NCBI GenBank assembly: GCA_032162705.1
Contig: JAVRON010000137.1
Location: forward strand, 7,231 to 71,230
DNA from: QHXN01 sp032162705
GTDB lineage: Bacteria > Acidobacteriota > Blastocatellia > Pyrinomonadales > Pyrinomonadaceae
Length of the DNA: 64,000 bases
Direction: 5' to 3'
Each line of letters begins with the position of its first letter. The first letter of the stretch is position 1. Both the position numbers and the translations under genes were made by a program. The notes below the pieces were generated by a model. It did no database searches and was not told where the DNA came from. It worked only from the letters and a program-made list of their open reading frames with translations. Shown here piece by piece: positions 50,538-59,734 of the stretch.

Positions 50538-50984
50538 TTACTTCAGACTTGACTTGACCGCCTCACTCACCGAGCGCCCGTCGGCGTTGCGACCGGCGAG
50601 GCGTGCAAGCGCGGCCTTCATTACCGCGCCCATCTCCTTCAAAGAGGTCGCGCCCGTCTCGGCGACGGCCTCCGCGACGGCGCGCTCGATCTCCTCGCGC
50701 GTCGCGGCACTGGGCAGATACTCCTCGATGAAGACGATCTCGGCGCGCTCCTTCTCGGCCAACTCCGCCCGCCCGGCCTTCTCGAACTGCTCGACCGAAT
50801 CGCGCCGCTGCTTGACGAGCGACTGCAACGTCTTTGTCACCTCTTCATCCGACAGAGCCGCGCCCTTCTCGATCTCGCGGTTCTGCACCGCCGCCTTCAC
50901 CATCCGCAGCGTCGAGAGCCGCGCCGCCTCCCTCGCCTTCATCGCGGCGGTCATGTCTTTAATGATGCGTTCTTTTAGACTCAT
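50538..50984 (-). CDS. GatB/YqeY domain protein
   Basis: 148 aa. All-helical YqeY: MSLKERIIKDMTAAMKAREA, LRMVKAAVQNREIEKGAALS, LVKQRRDSVEQFEKAGRAEL and the GatB tail VAETGATSLKEMGAVMKAAL with GRADGRSVSEAV-like end. It resembles the tail of GatB amidotransferase subunits, which contact tRNA; the role of the free-standing form is unclear. The stop falls in a family G repeat. Confidence 0.93.
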   Translation of the reverse strand: MSLKERIIKDMTAAMKAREAARLSTLRMVKAAVQNREIEKGAALSDEEVTKTLQSLVKQRRDSVEQFEKAGRAELAEKERAEIVFIEEYLPSAATREEIERAVAEAVAETGATSLKEMGAVMKAALARLAGRNADGRSVSEAVKSSLK

Positions 50985-51019
50985 AGGCTGTTTAAATGAC
51001 TCAAATTGTGCTTTTTCAG

Positions 51020-51380
51020 CTTAAAGCCGAAGTTTCCGGCATTTGAAGCAAAGTGGCCGACCTTTGAACCGTAGCCGCTAATCCTCAAGGTTTAGTCGCT
51101 CAACTCTTAGCTCAAGTCGCTCGACTTCAAACTTTAGTCGCTCGACTTTGAATCTGAGGGGCTAAACCTTGAAGTCAAGTCGCTCGACTCTGAACCTGAG
51201 CGACTAACTTTAAGGGTTTAGTCGCTGGACTCTGAGGTCAAGTCACTGGATTCTGGAGTCAAGTCGCTGGACTCTGGAGTCAAGCCCTTAAACTTCAAGT
51301 CAAAACTGTCAATCTCTGAAGTGTAGTCGGTCAGCTTCGGAGAAAAGTCCAGAACATTCAAAGGTAAGCCCCGAATCCCC
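51020..51380. repeat. Degenerate tandem repeat tract with a 21-nt period
   Basis: About 16 units of 20-23 nt with consensus AGTCGCTCGACTCTGAAGTCA. Three adjacent units near 51230-51290 are nearly identical. The period is a multiple of three and on the minus strand one frame reads V-E-R-L-x-x-x heptads (RVERLKFEVERLELRVERL), interrupted by stops. It has no spacers, so it is not a CRISPR array. With the flanks it makes up the 492-bp gap between the YqeY and uvrA genes. Confidence 0.8.
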
Positions 51381-51454
51381 GAAGCAAAAACACGCATGAC
51401 CGGGGTCGCATTAGTCTGCTTCGGAGAAATAATCGAGAGCCTCCAAATTTATCG

Positions 51455-51493
51455 AATTCGGCTCAGGGGAAGATTATTATCCCTGAGCCGATT
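51455..51493 (-). terminator. Hairpin at the uvrA stop codon
   Basis: Arms ATCGGCTCAGGG and CCCTGAGCCGA flank the uvrA stop codon (TAA within the loop region). The T-tract after it is weak (AATTCGATAAATTT), so it may be a stabiliser as much as a terminator. Confidence 0.55.
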
Positions 51494-54371
51494 TCTTATC
51501 AACCTGATGCCCGTTCGAGCGCGCGAGGTGCGCGGCGAGAAAGCGGCCCGTGTGCGACTCTTTGACCTTCATGATCTCTTCGGGGGTGCCGGTCGAGACG
51601 ACGTAGCCGCCGAGGTCGCCGCCTTCGGGGCCGAGGTCGATGAGGTGGTCGGCGGTCTTGATGACATCAAGATTGTGTTCGATGACGAGGAGCGAGCCGC
51701 CCGCTTCGACGAGTGTGCGGAAGGCCGCGAGGAGTTTGTTGATGTCCTCGAAGTGAAGACCCGTGGTCGGCTCGTCGAAGATGTAGAGCGTCTTCGCGCC
51801 CGTTCGTTTCGAGAGGTATGCGGCGAGCTTGACGCGCTGCGCCTCGCCGCCTGACAGAGTAGTCGCAGACTGGCCGAGGCGGAGGTAGCCTAAGCCCACG
51901 TCGTCCAGAACTCGCAGGCGGTTGGCGATCTTGTTGGTGTCGCGGAAGAAGTTCATCGCCTCGCGGACGGTCATGCTGAGCACGTCGTTGATGTTCTTCG
52001 AGCGATAGCGCACGTCCAAGACCTGCGGCTTGAAGCGCGTGCCCTTGCACTCTTCACAGACCAGCTCGACATCTGCGAGAAACTGCATCTCGACCGTCAC
52101 CGTCCCGTCGCCTTCGCACACGTCGCACCGCCCGCCCGGCACGTTGAAGGAGAAGTGCGAAGGGTCGAAGCCTTTCGACTGTGCGTCGCGCGTCTGCGAG
52201 AAGACCTCGCGGATGGCGTCGTAGACCTTGACGTAGGTGACCGGGTTCGAGCGCGGCGTGCGTCCGATGGGCGACTGATCGACGAGTATCACGTCGTCAA
52301 CATTTTGTGTGCCCGCCAACTCCTTGAACGCGCCGACGTGCCCCTGCCACTCGCCGCGCTGCTTCTTCATTCCGGCGAAGACAACGTCGTGGACGAGAGT
52401 GGATTTGCCAGAGCCTGAGACGCCCGTCACGCAGACGAACATCTCCAGAGGAATGTCAACGTCCACGTTCTTCAGGTTGTGCTCGGTCGCGCCGCGCACG
52501 GAGATTTTTTTCTTCTTCTGCGCGCGACGCTGCTTCGGCTCCTTGATCTCGGCCTCGCCGCGCAGGTACTTGCCCGTCAGCGTCGCGCCGGATTTCAGAA
52601 GCCCCTCGAAGTCACCTTCATAGACGACCTTGCCGCCAAGCTCGCCCGCCGCCGGGCCGATGTCGAGAATGTGATCGGCGGCGCGCATCATCTCTTCGTC
52701 GTGCTCGACGACGAGGACTGTGTTGCCTATGTCGCGCAGGTTGTGCAGGAGCTTGATGAGGCGGTTGCTGTCGCGCGGGTGCAGGCCGATGGAAGGCTCG
52801 TCGAGGACGTAGAGCGCGCCGACGAGCGAGGAGCCGAGGTTGGTGGCGAGTTGTATGCGCTGCGCCTCGCCGCCCGAGAGCGTCGAAGCCAGACGGTCGA
52901 GCGTCAGGTAGTCGAGTCCGACATCGACCATGAACTTCAGACGGCGTCGAACCTCGAACAGAACCTTGTCGGCGATGGCCGCCTGCTCGTCCGAAAGCTC
53001 AAGCGAGTCGAAGAACACGGCGGTGTCTTTGATCGAGAGCGAGCAGACTTCCGGGAGCGTTCGTTCGCCGACCCGCACGTCGCGCGCCTCCTGCCGAAGT
53101 CTTCCGCCGCCGCAGTCCGGGCAGAGCGTGTAGCCTCTGTAGCGCGCGAGGAAGACCCTGACGTGCAGCTTGTACTTCTTCGTCTCCAGCCACTCGAAGA
53201 AGCCGCGCACGCCGCTGAAACCGTTCCGGCCCTCGACGACGGCGCGCTGCTGCTGCCGCGTCAACTCCTGAAACGGCACGTCCAAAGAAATCTTCTCCTG
53301 TCGGCAGAAGCGCTTTAGCTCCGTGCGCGCCCATTCATATTGTGGCTTCGTCCAAGGCTCGATTGCGCCCTCCGCGAGCGAGAGCTGCGGGTTGGGGATG
53401 ACCAGGTCGAGGTCGAGGCCGATGGTGTTGCCGAAGCCCTGACAGGTCGGGCACGCGCCGTAAGGGTTGTTGAAACTGAACAGACGCGGCTCGGGCTGCG
53501 CGTAGATGGTTCCGTCATACTTGCACTGGAAACGCTCGTTGAACTTGAGCGTGCGCGGCTCGTCTCCCACACTCTGCACGAGTGCTGTGCCGTGGCCTTC
53601 GACGAAGCACGTCTCGAAGGAATCGACGAGGCGCTCGCGCACATCCGTACGTGCGACGAGGCGGTCAACGAGCACGTAGACACTCTCGAAGTCCGTGCGC
53701 GTGTAGTCGTCGGGCGAGCGCAATTCGATAGTCTCACCATTCGCGAACAGACGCGTAAAGCCGCGCTGCATCAGACTCATCACGTGCGCCGTCACCGTGC
53801 GACGGTCACTCACGCCGCCCGCCGTCGGCTTCGCGCTCTTCTTTTTAGACTTCGTCGCCGCCTTGCCATTGCCGTTCTCTTCGACGCGCAGTCCGGCCTC
53901 GGCGGGGAAGAGGACGTAGAAGCGTGTGCCTTCGGGGAGTTCGGCGAGGACTTCCGTCGCGGACGATTCGGGCGAGTCTTTGTGAACCTCCCGGCCACAG
54001 ACGCGGCAGATGGTCGTGCCGACGCGCGCATAGAGAAGTCGAAGATAGTCGTAGACTTCCGTCTGCGTGCCGACGGTCGAGCGCGGGTTGCGCGTCGAGT
54101 TCTTCTGACGGATAGCGATGGCGGGCGGGATGCCGATGACTTCGTCCACGTCCGGCTTGTCCATCCGCTCTAAGAACTGTCGCGCGTAAGCCGAGAGCGA
54201 CTCGACGTAGCGCCGCTGTCCCTCGGCATAGATGGTGTCGAAGGCGAGCGAAGATTTGCCCGACCCGGACACGCCCGTCACGACCGTCAGCTTCTCGACC
54301 GGAATCGAGAACGAGACGTTCTTCAAGTTGTTGACGCGCGCCCCGCGCACGATGATTGCATCTTGATTCAT
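51477..54371 (-). CDS. uvrA: Excinuclease ABC subunit UvrA
   Basis: 964 aa. Two ABC modules: Walker A VTGVSGSGKSSLAFDTIYAE at about 30-48 and GVSGSGKSTLVHDVVFAGM later; signatures TLSGGEAQRIQLATNLG and TLSGGEAQRVKLAAYLS; Walker B YVLDEPSIGLHPRD and YIFDEPTTGLHFED; zinc modules around CRVCGREV, CPDCGGGRLR and CEGDGTVTVEMQFLA with CEECKGTR. It recognises damaged DNA in nucleotide excision repair. ATG 54371 begins at QDAIIVRGARVNNLKNVSF; a start eight codons earlier is less likely. Confidence 0.98.
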   Translation of the reverse strand: MNQDAIIVRGARVNNLKNVSFSIPVEKLTVVTGVSGSGKSSLAFDTIYAEGQRRYVESLSAYARQFLERMDKPDVDEVIGIPPAIAIRQKNSTRNPRSTVGTQTEVYDYLRLLYARVGTTICRVCGREVHKDSPESSATEVLAELPEGTRFYVLFPAEAGLRVEENGNGKAATKSKKKSAKPTAGGVSDRRTVTAHVMSLMQRGFTRLFANGETIELRSPDDYTRTDFESVYVLVDRLVARTDVRERLVDSFETCFVEGHGTALVQSVGDEPRTLKFNERFQCKYDGTIYAQPEPRLFSFNNPYGACPTCQGFGNTIGLDLDLVIPNPQLSLAEGAIEPWTKPQYEWARTELKRFCRQEKISLDVPFQELTRQQQRAVVEGRNGFSGVRGFFEWLETKKYKLHVRVFLARYRGYTLCPDCGGGRLRQEARDVRVGERTLPEVCSLSIKDTAVFFDSLELSDEQAAIADKVLFEVRRRLKFMVDVGLDYLTLDRLASTLSGGEAQRIQLATNLGSSLVGALYVLDEPSIGLHPRDSNRLIKLLHNLRDIGNTVLVVEHDEEMMRAADHILDIGPAAGELGGKVVYEGDFEGLLKSGATLTGKYLRGEAEIKEPKQRRAQKKKKISVRGATEHNLKNVDVDIPLEMFVCVTGVSGSGKSTLVHDVVFAGMKKQRGEWQGHVGAFKELAGTQNVDDVILVDQSPIGRTPRSNPVTYVKVYDAIREVFSQTRDAQSKGFDPSHFSFNVPGGRCDVCEGDGTVTVEMQFLADVELVCEECKGTRFKPQVLDVRYRSKNINDVLSMTVREAMNFFRDTNKIANRLRVLDDVGLGYLRLGQSATTLSGGEAQRVKLAAYLSKRTGAKTLYIFDEPTTGLHFEDINKLLAAFRTLVEAGGSLLVIEHNLDVIKTADHLIDLGPEGGDLGGYVVSTGTPEEIMKVKESHTGRFLAAHLARSNGHQVDKKSAQG

Positions 54372-54429
54372 GTATAAAGTTCGGCGCGAAGGCACACGGT
54401 GAACTCTCCGGGCCTGCGTCGAACCGACA

Positions 54430-54458
54430 ATGATAACCCGTTTTTCGGTGTAGGCGAA
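54430..54458 (-). promoter_or_regulatory. Candidate uvrA promoter
   Basis: Leftward TTCGCC and TATCAT with 17 nt between. Start near 54424, leader about 50 nt. No LexA-like palindrome recognised. Confidence 0.4.
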
Positions 54459-54591
54459 ATGGAGAGAAGGCGCGAAGTCTTCGCGCGGATATTTTTTAGC
54501 TTTTCGACACCGGACGGACAGAGGTGAGCGTTAGAATTCGATGATTTTGGGCGGATTTTAAACGAACGCCGGTTGACGGTAACGTGAGATT

Positions 54592-54640
54592 GATTCATCC
54601 CTCATCCCTCGCCAGGTCGGGCTTCCGCCTCTCTGCTGTG
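54592..54640. repeat. Partial family K right end
   Basis: CCTCGCCAGGTCGGGCTTCC and GCCTCTCTGCT match the right arm of the K element at 59614, without a left arm. Occurs in the 305-bp gap that also contains the candidate uvrA promoter. Confidence 0.55.
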
Positions 54641-54676
54641 TTTGGAAATGACCTCGGGATGGGGCAAACTGGACGC

Positions 54677-55666
54677 ATGAAGAAGGCTCTGCTGTCAGTC
54701 GTCCTTTTGGCTTCGTGCGCCGCGGGCGTCCCGTCTCAGTCACAGAAGACGGGCGCTGTGAGTGTCACCACGACCAACGCGCCGCCGTCGTCGAAGCTCA
54801 TCGACGCCGGTCAGCTCCTCGAAGATGTGCGCGTGCTCTCGTCCGATGCGATGCAGGGTCGCGGCACGGGGACGCCGGGCGGCGCGTTGGCTCGCGCTTA
54901 CATCTTGCGACGTTTCGGAGACGCGGGACTTAAACCACTCTGGGCTTCCTATGAACAGCCGTTCGATGTGTCGGCGCGCGGCGGCGCGGCGGCGCGTAAA
55001 GGTGTGAACTTAGTCGGCTATGTGCGCGGCAAGAGATACCCCGAGCGATTGATCGTCGTCACGGCACACTACGACCATCTCGGCGTGCGCGGCGGCCAGA
55101 TTTACAACGGCGCGGACGACAACGCCTCGGGCGTCGCGGCGCTGCTGCAAATGGCCGCGCACTTCAGCCGCACGCAGCCCGATAACTCGCTGGTCTTCGC
55201 CGCGCTCGACGCGGAAGAGATCGGACTCGTCGGCGCGGGCGTGCTCGTCAAGCAACTCAAGGCGGAGAAGCGCGACGTGGCGCTGAACGTCAACATGGAC
55301 ATGGTCAGCCACAGCGACAGCGGCGAGCTTTACGCCTCGGGCGCGTACCAGACGCCCTCGCTCAAGCCTCTGCTCGAACGCATCGCGGCGCGCGCGCCCG
55401 TCAAGCTCCTGCTCGGCCACGACCGCCCCGAACAGGGGCACGACGATTGGACGAACCAGTCCGACCAGTACGCCTTCCACACCGCGGGATTCCCCTTCGT
55501 CTACTTCGGCGTCGAAGACCACAAGGACTATCACAAGCCCACCGACGACTTCGAGACCATCACGCAGGACTTCTTCGTCCACGCCGCCGAGACCATCCTC
55601 GACGCCGTACAACTCTTTGACGCAAACCTGTCGGCACTCGTGAAGGCTGAAGGAAGTAGACAGTAG
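54677..55666 (+). CDS. Lipoprotein M28 family aminopeptidase
   Basis: 329 aa from ATG 54677. Lipobox LLASC (residues 10-14) after KKALLSVV. The M28 zinc site is visible: VVTAHYDHLGVRGG (His, Asp), YNGADDNASGVAALL (bridging Asp), AALDAEEIGLVGAGVLV (Glu base and ligand), MDMVSHSDSG and KDYHKPTDDFETI (His). Two-zinc exopeptidase working outside the cytoplasmic membrane. A start at 54584 would translate the region before the lipoprotein signal. The C-terminal GSRQ and stop come from a family B repeat. Confidence 0.94.
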   Translation: MKKALLSVVLLASCAAGVPSQSQKTGAVSVTTTNAPPSSKLIDAGQLLEDVRVLSSDAMQGRGTGTPGGALARAYILRRFGDAGLKPLWASYEQPFDVSARGGAAARKGVNLVGYVRGKRYPERLIVVTAHYDHLGVRGGQIYNGADDNASGVAALLQMAAHFSRTQPDNSLVFAALDAEEIGLVGAGVLVKQLKAEKRDVALNVNMDMVSHSDSGELYASGAYQTPSLKPLLERIAARAPVKLLLGHDRPEQGHDDWTNQSDQYAFHTAGFPFVYFGVEDHKDYHKPTDDFETITQDFFVHAAETILDAVQLFDANLSALVKAEGSRQ

Positions 55667-55793
55667 ACGGTAGACAGTAGTCAGTAGAAAAACCTTTTCA
55701 GCGAGTCGCCACGTTGTCATTAGCGGCTGCATCGCAACGCGAAGCGCTACTGTCTACTGTCTACTGACTACTGTCTACTGACTACTGTCTACT
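55655..55793. repeat. Dispersed inverted repeat, family B
   Basis: AGTAGACAGTAGACGGTAGAC words, core with AGAAAAACCTTTTCAGCGAG, CGTTGTCATTAGCGGCTGC and CGCAACGCGAAGCGCTACTG, then CTACTGTCTACTGACTACTG words. The right end supplies the stop codon of the patatin-like gene on the opposite strand; the left supplies that of the M28 gene. Confidence 0.92.
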
Positions 55794-58632
55794 GATCGGA
55801 CGGTGTCCTGGCTTCCCGCTCGGCCAAAAGCGATTCCGTGGCAGGGGCGAGGGTGGCCGCCTGAAGGGGCACGTCGGCTGTAAACCGCTGGGCCGGTTCG
55901 TGCGTCGCGGCGGCTGTCTGGAGCACGTGCCCGTTGCCGCGCGCCGCCTCCTCCTCCTTCACGCGCCGCACAACGACCGGTGGGGCCTTTCGCCTGTAGT
56001 TATCGATGCTCCCCTCATTCAGGAACATCGGGTCGAAGATGTGAAGGTGGAGCCAGGCGGCGAGCCAGCCCAGGATGCCGACGGAGACGCCGATAGCCGC
56101 GCGGATCAGAGTCTCGCGCAGACGCACGACGCGCATCAGCTTCTTGCCGATGAGCGCTGTGCCCAGCGCCGTCAAGGCCGCCGACAGAATCATCATGCCG
56201 ATGGCACCGACCGTGATGGCCTTGACGAGTTCGGTGTCCCAGAACCTCCAGATAGCCCACGCGCCGACGACGACGATGACGACGGCGAGCGCGATGGCAA
56301 TGAGCTGTAATCCTTTCCTGAGCTTCCAGATTTTGAAGGCCATCAAGTCGCTGACGCCGAGCAGCCGCTTGACGAACTGATACTGCTTGCCGACGCCCTT
56401 CATGCCGCCCTCGACGGCGAGGAAGTCCCATTGCTCGGCGTGTGCGGGCGCGTCGAAGCCCTCGACACACCTGCCGTCCGCGAAGGCGTGCTCGGTCATC
56501 CGATAGGCGCTCGTCATCAGCGTGTATGCCTCCACGTCGGAGAACGAGTCGAGGTCTGTACGCACAGAGGCGAGACACTGCTGGAGGTCTTTGGCGATGC
56601 CGTAGCGCGTGAGCGGGCCGCGGCGGCTGGCGGGGCGAGCGTCGTCGTCGTCCACGCTGGAAGGGTCGAGGCAGTCCACCCAGTCCACGGGGTCTACGTC
56701 GAGGTCTTCTTTGAGGTGGACGAACATAAAGCCGCGCAGGAGTTGCGCGCGGCGGCGCTCGGCCAGGTCTTGATACTGCGCCGAGCGGACGCGCGACTGG
56801 AGAATCGTGGTCGAGCGCAAAGGCACGCCGAGCAGCCCGCGGCTCGGGTCTTTCAGCGACTCCATCTGTCCGCTGCCGTCGCTGATGAGGATGACGTTGC
56901 AGTCCTGTTCGAGCAGACCACCGACGCCCTGATTGTCGCAGGTGCCGCCGTCGATGAGGCGAACGACGCGTTCGGGGTAGAGACCCGTCAGCGCAATCGG
57001 CTCGAAGAGGCCGGGCACGCACGCCGAGGCGGCGACGGCGTGGCCGAGCCGCACCTGCCTGTGCTCCTCCGGGGCCTCGTCGTAATACATGCGCCGGAAA
57101 AGGTCATTGCTGTCAATCGCGCTGTCGATGCCCGCGGGCGGCTCGCCCATGTAGGAGGCGGTGAAGTGCCATGTGTGGCCGGTGTTCAGAGTCGCCGCGT
57201 TCAGGATCAGGATGGGAGCCTTCGCGTCGCGCCGCCAGTTATGGTACTTCGGGCGGAAGTCATCAGGCTCGCCCTTCGGGCAGATGAAGAGTTCGTTGAG
57301 CCAGCGCTCTTTGTGCCCGCCGCCGTCTTCAACGCGGCTGAAAATCTCCGACTCGTAGAGGTCGCCCGCGCGCATCGTGCGCGAGTAGTTGCCGCCGAAT
57401 ATCATACGGAGGTTCGTGAGCGGCTCGGCGGCGACCCGCATGCGGACGTTGCGCTGCACGCCCAGGAGGAAGTCTTTCTCCACGCGCTTGACGAGGTCGA
57501 TGTAATCCTGCTTTGTGATCTCCGCGTCGGTCTTCTCGTGAAGGAGCTTGCGGACTTCGAGGTAGTAGTGTGCGCCGATGATCGAGCCGCCCGAGACGCA
57601 CGAGAAGACCTCGATGCGGCGCAGCACGTCCAGTTCGGCGAGCCGTGCGAGCACGCCGATGTGGAAGAGCGAGGCGCGGAATCCTCCGCCCGACAGCCCC
57701 AGTCCGATCTTGCCGTAGAAGGCGCTACGCACGGGGGCCGTTCCCTTGAAGAAGGTGGTCAGCGTGCGCCACGCGGAAGCTCCTTCGAGGTCTGCGCCCG
57801 TGACTCCGGCGGGCGCTTGCAGACGCGCAAGCGCGGCGAGTTGACGCGCCGTTGACTCGAACTCCCACTCCGGCGGGCTGGTCTCGTCGCGCCCGCGCTC
57901 CAACCACGAGAGCGCGTCGTCATACTCGCCGAGGCCGAAGTATGCCTCGGCCACCGTGCTGTAGAACCACCACTTGCCCTGAAGCCAGTTGGTGTCGGGC
58001 TGCGTGACCATCGGCGCGACCTTCTCCACGATCTCCCTGCGAATCTTTTGGGCCTGCTCGCGCCGCATCCCTATGCGCAAGACCTCCTCGGCGTCAGGCT
58101 TGACTCCGGCCTTCTCGGCCTCGGCTTCCTCCTGATGCGCCAGTGTGTCGAGGATGAAAGCGGCGTTGATGCCGTTGTAGCCCTGGTCGGCCTTCAGCCC
58201 TCCGGCGGCGCTCTCGTTGTAGCCGCGCTGGTAGTAGAAGAGCGAGCGTTCGAGATGCTCCCGCTGATTATTCACCTCCCACTTGCGCTTGTAGATCGCG
58301 CCGACCAGTCCCAACGTCTCCGGGTTGCGCGTCTGCGAGATGTCCTCAATCTCGCGTATGATTTCGAGCGCGCGTTCGAGTCTGGCGTCCACGGGCAGGT
58401 CTGGGTCTTTGTAGGTGCAGAGCGCGGACTGCTGGAAAATCTCAAGGCGCAACTTCGGCACGGCGTTGATAGACGGGTCTTTGCGTGCGCGTGCCAGTAG
58501 ACGGCGCGCGTAGCCGAACTGCTTCGCTTCCTTCAGCCGTTTGGCGAGCTTCAGGATGTAGGCGGGATTTCGCTGCGTCCCGCGGAGAATATTTTTGGCC
58601 TCGGTTTGGATATCGTCTTCGGCTGCTGACAT
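55789..58632 (-). CDS. TRAFs-binding-like TPR - patatin phospholipase - membrane protein
   Basis: 947 aa. Residues 10-290 are helical repeats whose centre, TRNPETLGLVGAIYKRKWEV and YYQRGYNESAAGGLKADQGY with NGINAAF, resembles the TRAFs-binding/DUF4071 TPR-like domain. Residues about 318-600 are a patatin: oxyanion loop GLGLSGGGFRASLFHIGVLA, nucleophile Ser350 in CVSGGSIIGA and Asp561 in LIDGGTCDNQ. Three hydrophobic segments (about 775-865, LQLIAIALAVVIVVVGAWAI, VGAIGMMILSAALTALG, AIGVSVGILGWLAAWLHLH) put it in the inner membrane. The last 75 residues are hydrophilic. GGAGGT upstream decides for ATG 58632. It may be a regulated phospholipase acting on its own membrane; target and trigger are unknown. 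Confidence 0.85.
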   Translation of the reverse strand: MSAAEDDIQTEAKNILRGTQRNPAYILKLAKRLKEAKQFGYARRLLARARKDPSINAVPKLRLEIFQQSALCTYKDPDLPVDARLERALEIIREIEDISQTRNPETLGLVGAIYKRKWEVNNQREHLERSLFYYQRGYNESAAGGLKADQGYNGINAAFILDTLAHQEEAEAEKAGVKPDAEEVLRIGMRREQAQKIRREIVEKVAPMVTQPDTNWLQGKWWFYSTVAEAYFGLGEYDDALSWLERGRDETSPPEWEFESTARQLAALARLQAPAGVTGADLEGASAWRTLTTFFKGTAPVRSAFYGKIGLGLSGGGFRASLFHIGVLARLAELDVLRRIEVFSCVSGGSIIGAHYYLEVRKLLHEKTDAEITKQDYIDLVKRVEKDFLLGVQRNVRMRVAAEPLTNLRMIFGGNYSRTMRAGDLYESEIFSRVEDGGGHKERWLNELFICPKGEPDDFRPKYHNWRRDAKAPILILNAATLNTGHTWHFTASYMGEPPAGIDSAIDSNDLFRRMYYDEAPEEHRQVRLGHAVAASACVPGLFEPIALTGLYPERVVRLIDGGTCDNQGVGGLLEQDCNVILISDGSGQMESLKDPSRGLLGVPLRSTTILQSRVRSAQYQDLAERRRAQLLRGFMFVHLKEDLDVDPVDWVDCLDPSSVDDDDARPASRRGPLTRYGIAKDLQQCLASVRTDLDSFSDVEAYTLMTSAYRMTEHAFADGRCVEGFDAPAHAEQWDFLAVEGGMKGVGKQYQFVKRLLGVSDLMAFKIWKLRKGLQLIAIALAVVIVVVGAWAIWRFWDTELVKAITVGAIGMMILSAALTALGTALIGKKLMRVVRLRETLIRAAIGVSVGILGWLAAWLHLHIFDPMFLNEGSIDNYRRKAPPVVVRRVKEEEAARGNGHVLQTAAATHEPAQRFTADVPLQAATLAPATESLLAEREARTPSDQ

Positions 58633-58938
58633 CGGGTTACCTCCGGCTTGGCTGCAAGGAGCCAAAAGAATGAGGACGCGGACTGAAGGAAGCGTCTTGA
58701 GAAGAAGCGCGGTTAATTCAAGGGTTGAGTGACGTGCGAAACTCGACCTACGGTATGGCGTCGGGCGCGTCGGCAAGGAGACGGCGCAGCCTGCGAAAAG
58801 AGCATGGTCACAACACGCAATGACTGAACGTCGTGGCTTATACACTTGACCGTGAGACCATGTCAATGAAATTCTGGGGCGTGAGCGGGCGGAAAGACTG
58901 ACGCCCGCCCGGCCAGATTCGGAAGGGACTCTTGCAAG
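58633..58938. other. Divergent intergenic region before the patatin-like and YceH genes
   Basis: 306 bp without a gene. It contains a strong leftward promoter (58837-58866) and a short GC hairpin, GCGGGCG with CGCCCGC at 58885-58908, just before the YceH gene. Confidence 0.55.
58837..58866 (-). promoter_or_regulatory. Promoter of the patatin-like gene
   Basis: Leftward consensus TTGACA and TATAAG separated by 18 nt. Predicted start near 58830, leaving a leader of nearly 200 nt. Confidence 0.65.
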
Positions 58939-59610
58939 GTGGACGCACTCCTGAATGAGACGGAAGTCCGTGTGCTCGGCTCGCTCGTCGAGAAGCAGGT
59001 GACGACGCCTGACTACTACCCTCTGACCTTGAACGCGCTCCTGCACGCGTGCAACCAGATTTCCAACCGCGACCCCGTCGTCCAGTTCGACGAGCGTGTG
59101 TTGGCGGACGCCGTAGACTCTCTGCGCTCGAAGAATCTGGTCTACATCTTCTACGGCGCGGACAGCCGCGTGCCGAAGTACAAGCACATGATGCGCGAAG
59201 TGTTCTCTCTGTCGTCGCAGGAGCTGGCCGTGATGTGCGTGCTGATGCTGCGCGGCGCGCAGACGGTCGGCGAGGTTCGAGGGCGCACGGGCCGTCTCTA
59301 CGAATTCACAGACCTGCGCGAAGTAGAAGCGACGCTCGACGGACTGGCGCACAGGGAAGAGGCTCTGGTCATGAAGCTTCCGCGCCAGACGGGGCGCAAA
59401 GAGGCTCGTTACGCGCACCTGCTCGCGGGCCCGCCCGCCTTCGAGGAGCCGAGCGAGGAGCAGACCACGAGTGCTCAGACGCGCACGTCTTCGACCCGCG
59501 CCAGCGAAGGCGAGCGTGTCGCGCGTCTCGAAGCGGAGGTCGAACGCTTGAGCGTCGAGTTGTCGGAGATGCGCCGACAATTCGACGAGTTCCGAAGGCA
59601 GTTCGAGTAG
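58939..59610 (+). CDS. YceH family (DUF480) protein
   Basis: 223 aa from GTG 58939. Two winged-helix units: LLNETEVRVLGSLVEKQVTT and PDYYPLTLNALLHACNQISN, then LSSQELAVMCVLMLRGAQTV with GEVRGRTGRLYEFTDLREVE. This is the DUF480/YceH signature. The C-terminal coiled-coil segment (RVARLEAEVERLSVELSEMR) is longer than usual. Function unknown. It is upstream of the 3-methyladenine glycosylase gene and separated from it by a family K repeat. Confidence 0.93.
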   Translation: MDALLNETEVRVLGSLVEKQVTTPDYYPLTLNALLHACNQISNRDPVVQFDERVLADAVDSLRSKNLVYIFYGADSRVPKYKHMMREVFSLSSQELAVMCVLMLRGAQTVGEVRGRTGRLYEFTDLREVEATLDGLAHREEALVMKLPRQTGRKEARYAHLLAGPPAFEEPSEEQTTSAQTRTSSTRASEGERVARLEAEVERLSVELSEMRRQFDEFRRQFE

Positions 59611-59613
59611 GAC

Positions 59614-59721
59614 TGGCATGTGGCGGAAGCCCGACCGTGAGGGAGGGCGTAGAGTCTGCATTAAAGAGGCGACCGGCGTGAGTTGAGACGCCCTCCCTCA
59701 CGGTCGGGCTTCCGCCTCTCT
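59614..59721. repeat. Inverted repeat, family K (GCGGAAGCCCGACCGTGAGG)
   Basis: Arms GGCGGAAGCCCGACCGTGAG then GGAGGGCGT, and ACGCCCTCCCTCACGGTCGG then GCTTCCGCC, perfect over about 30 bp, around a short centre. Family K also frames the F element at 19638. Confidence 0.92.
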
Positions 59722-59734
59722 AATAAAGGCTCTA

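Noticed and set aside
51020..51380. CRISPR-like array between YqeY and uvrA
   Set aside because: Units are contiguous with a 21-nt period and there are no spacers of unique sequence. No cas gene is in the window.
51218..51397. 59-residue leftward frame in the repeat tract as a gene
   Set aside because: No ribosome site, repeats dominate it and several stops interrupt the other repeat frames. Kept only as an observation.
58633..59661. Extension of the patatin-like gene frame upstream of 58632
   Set aside because: A perfect GGAGGT ribosome site precedes ATG 58632, and the extension would run antisense across the promoter region and the YceH gene.
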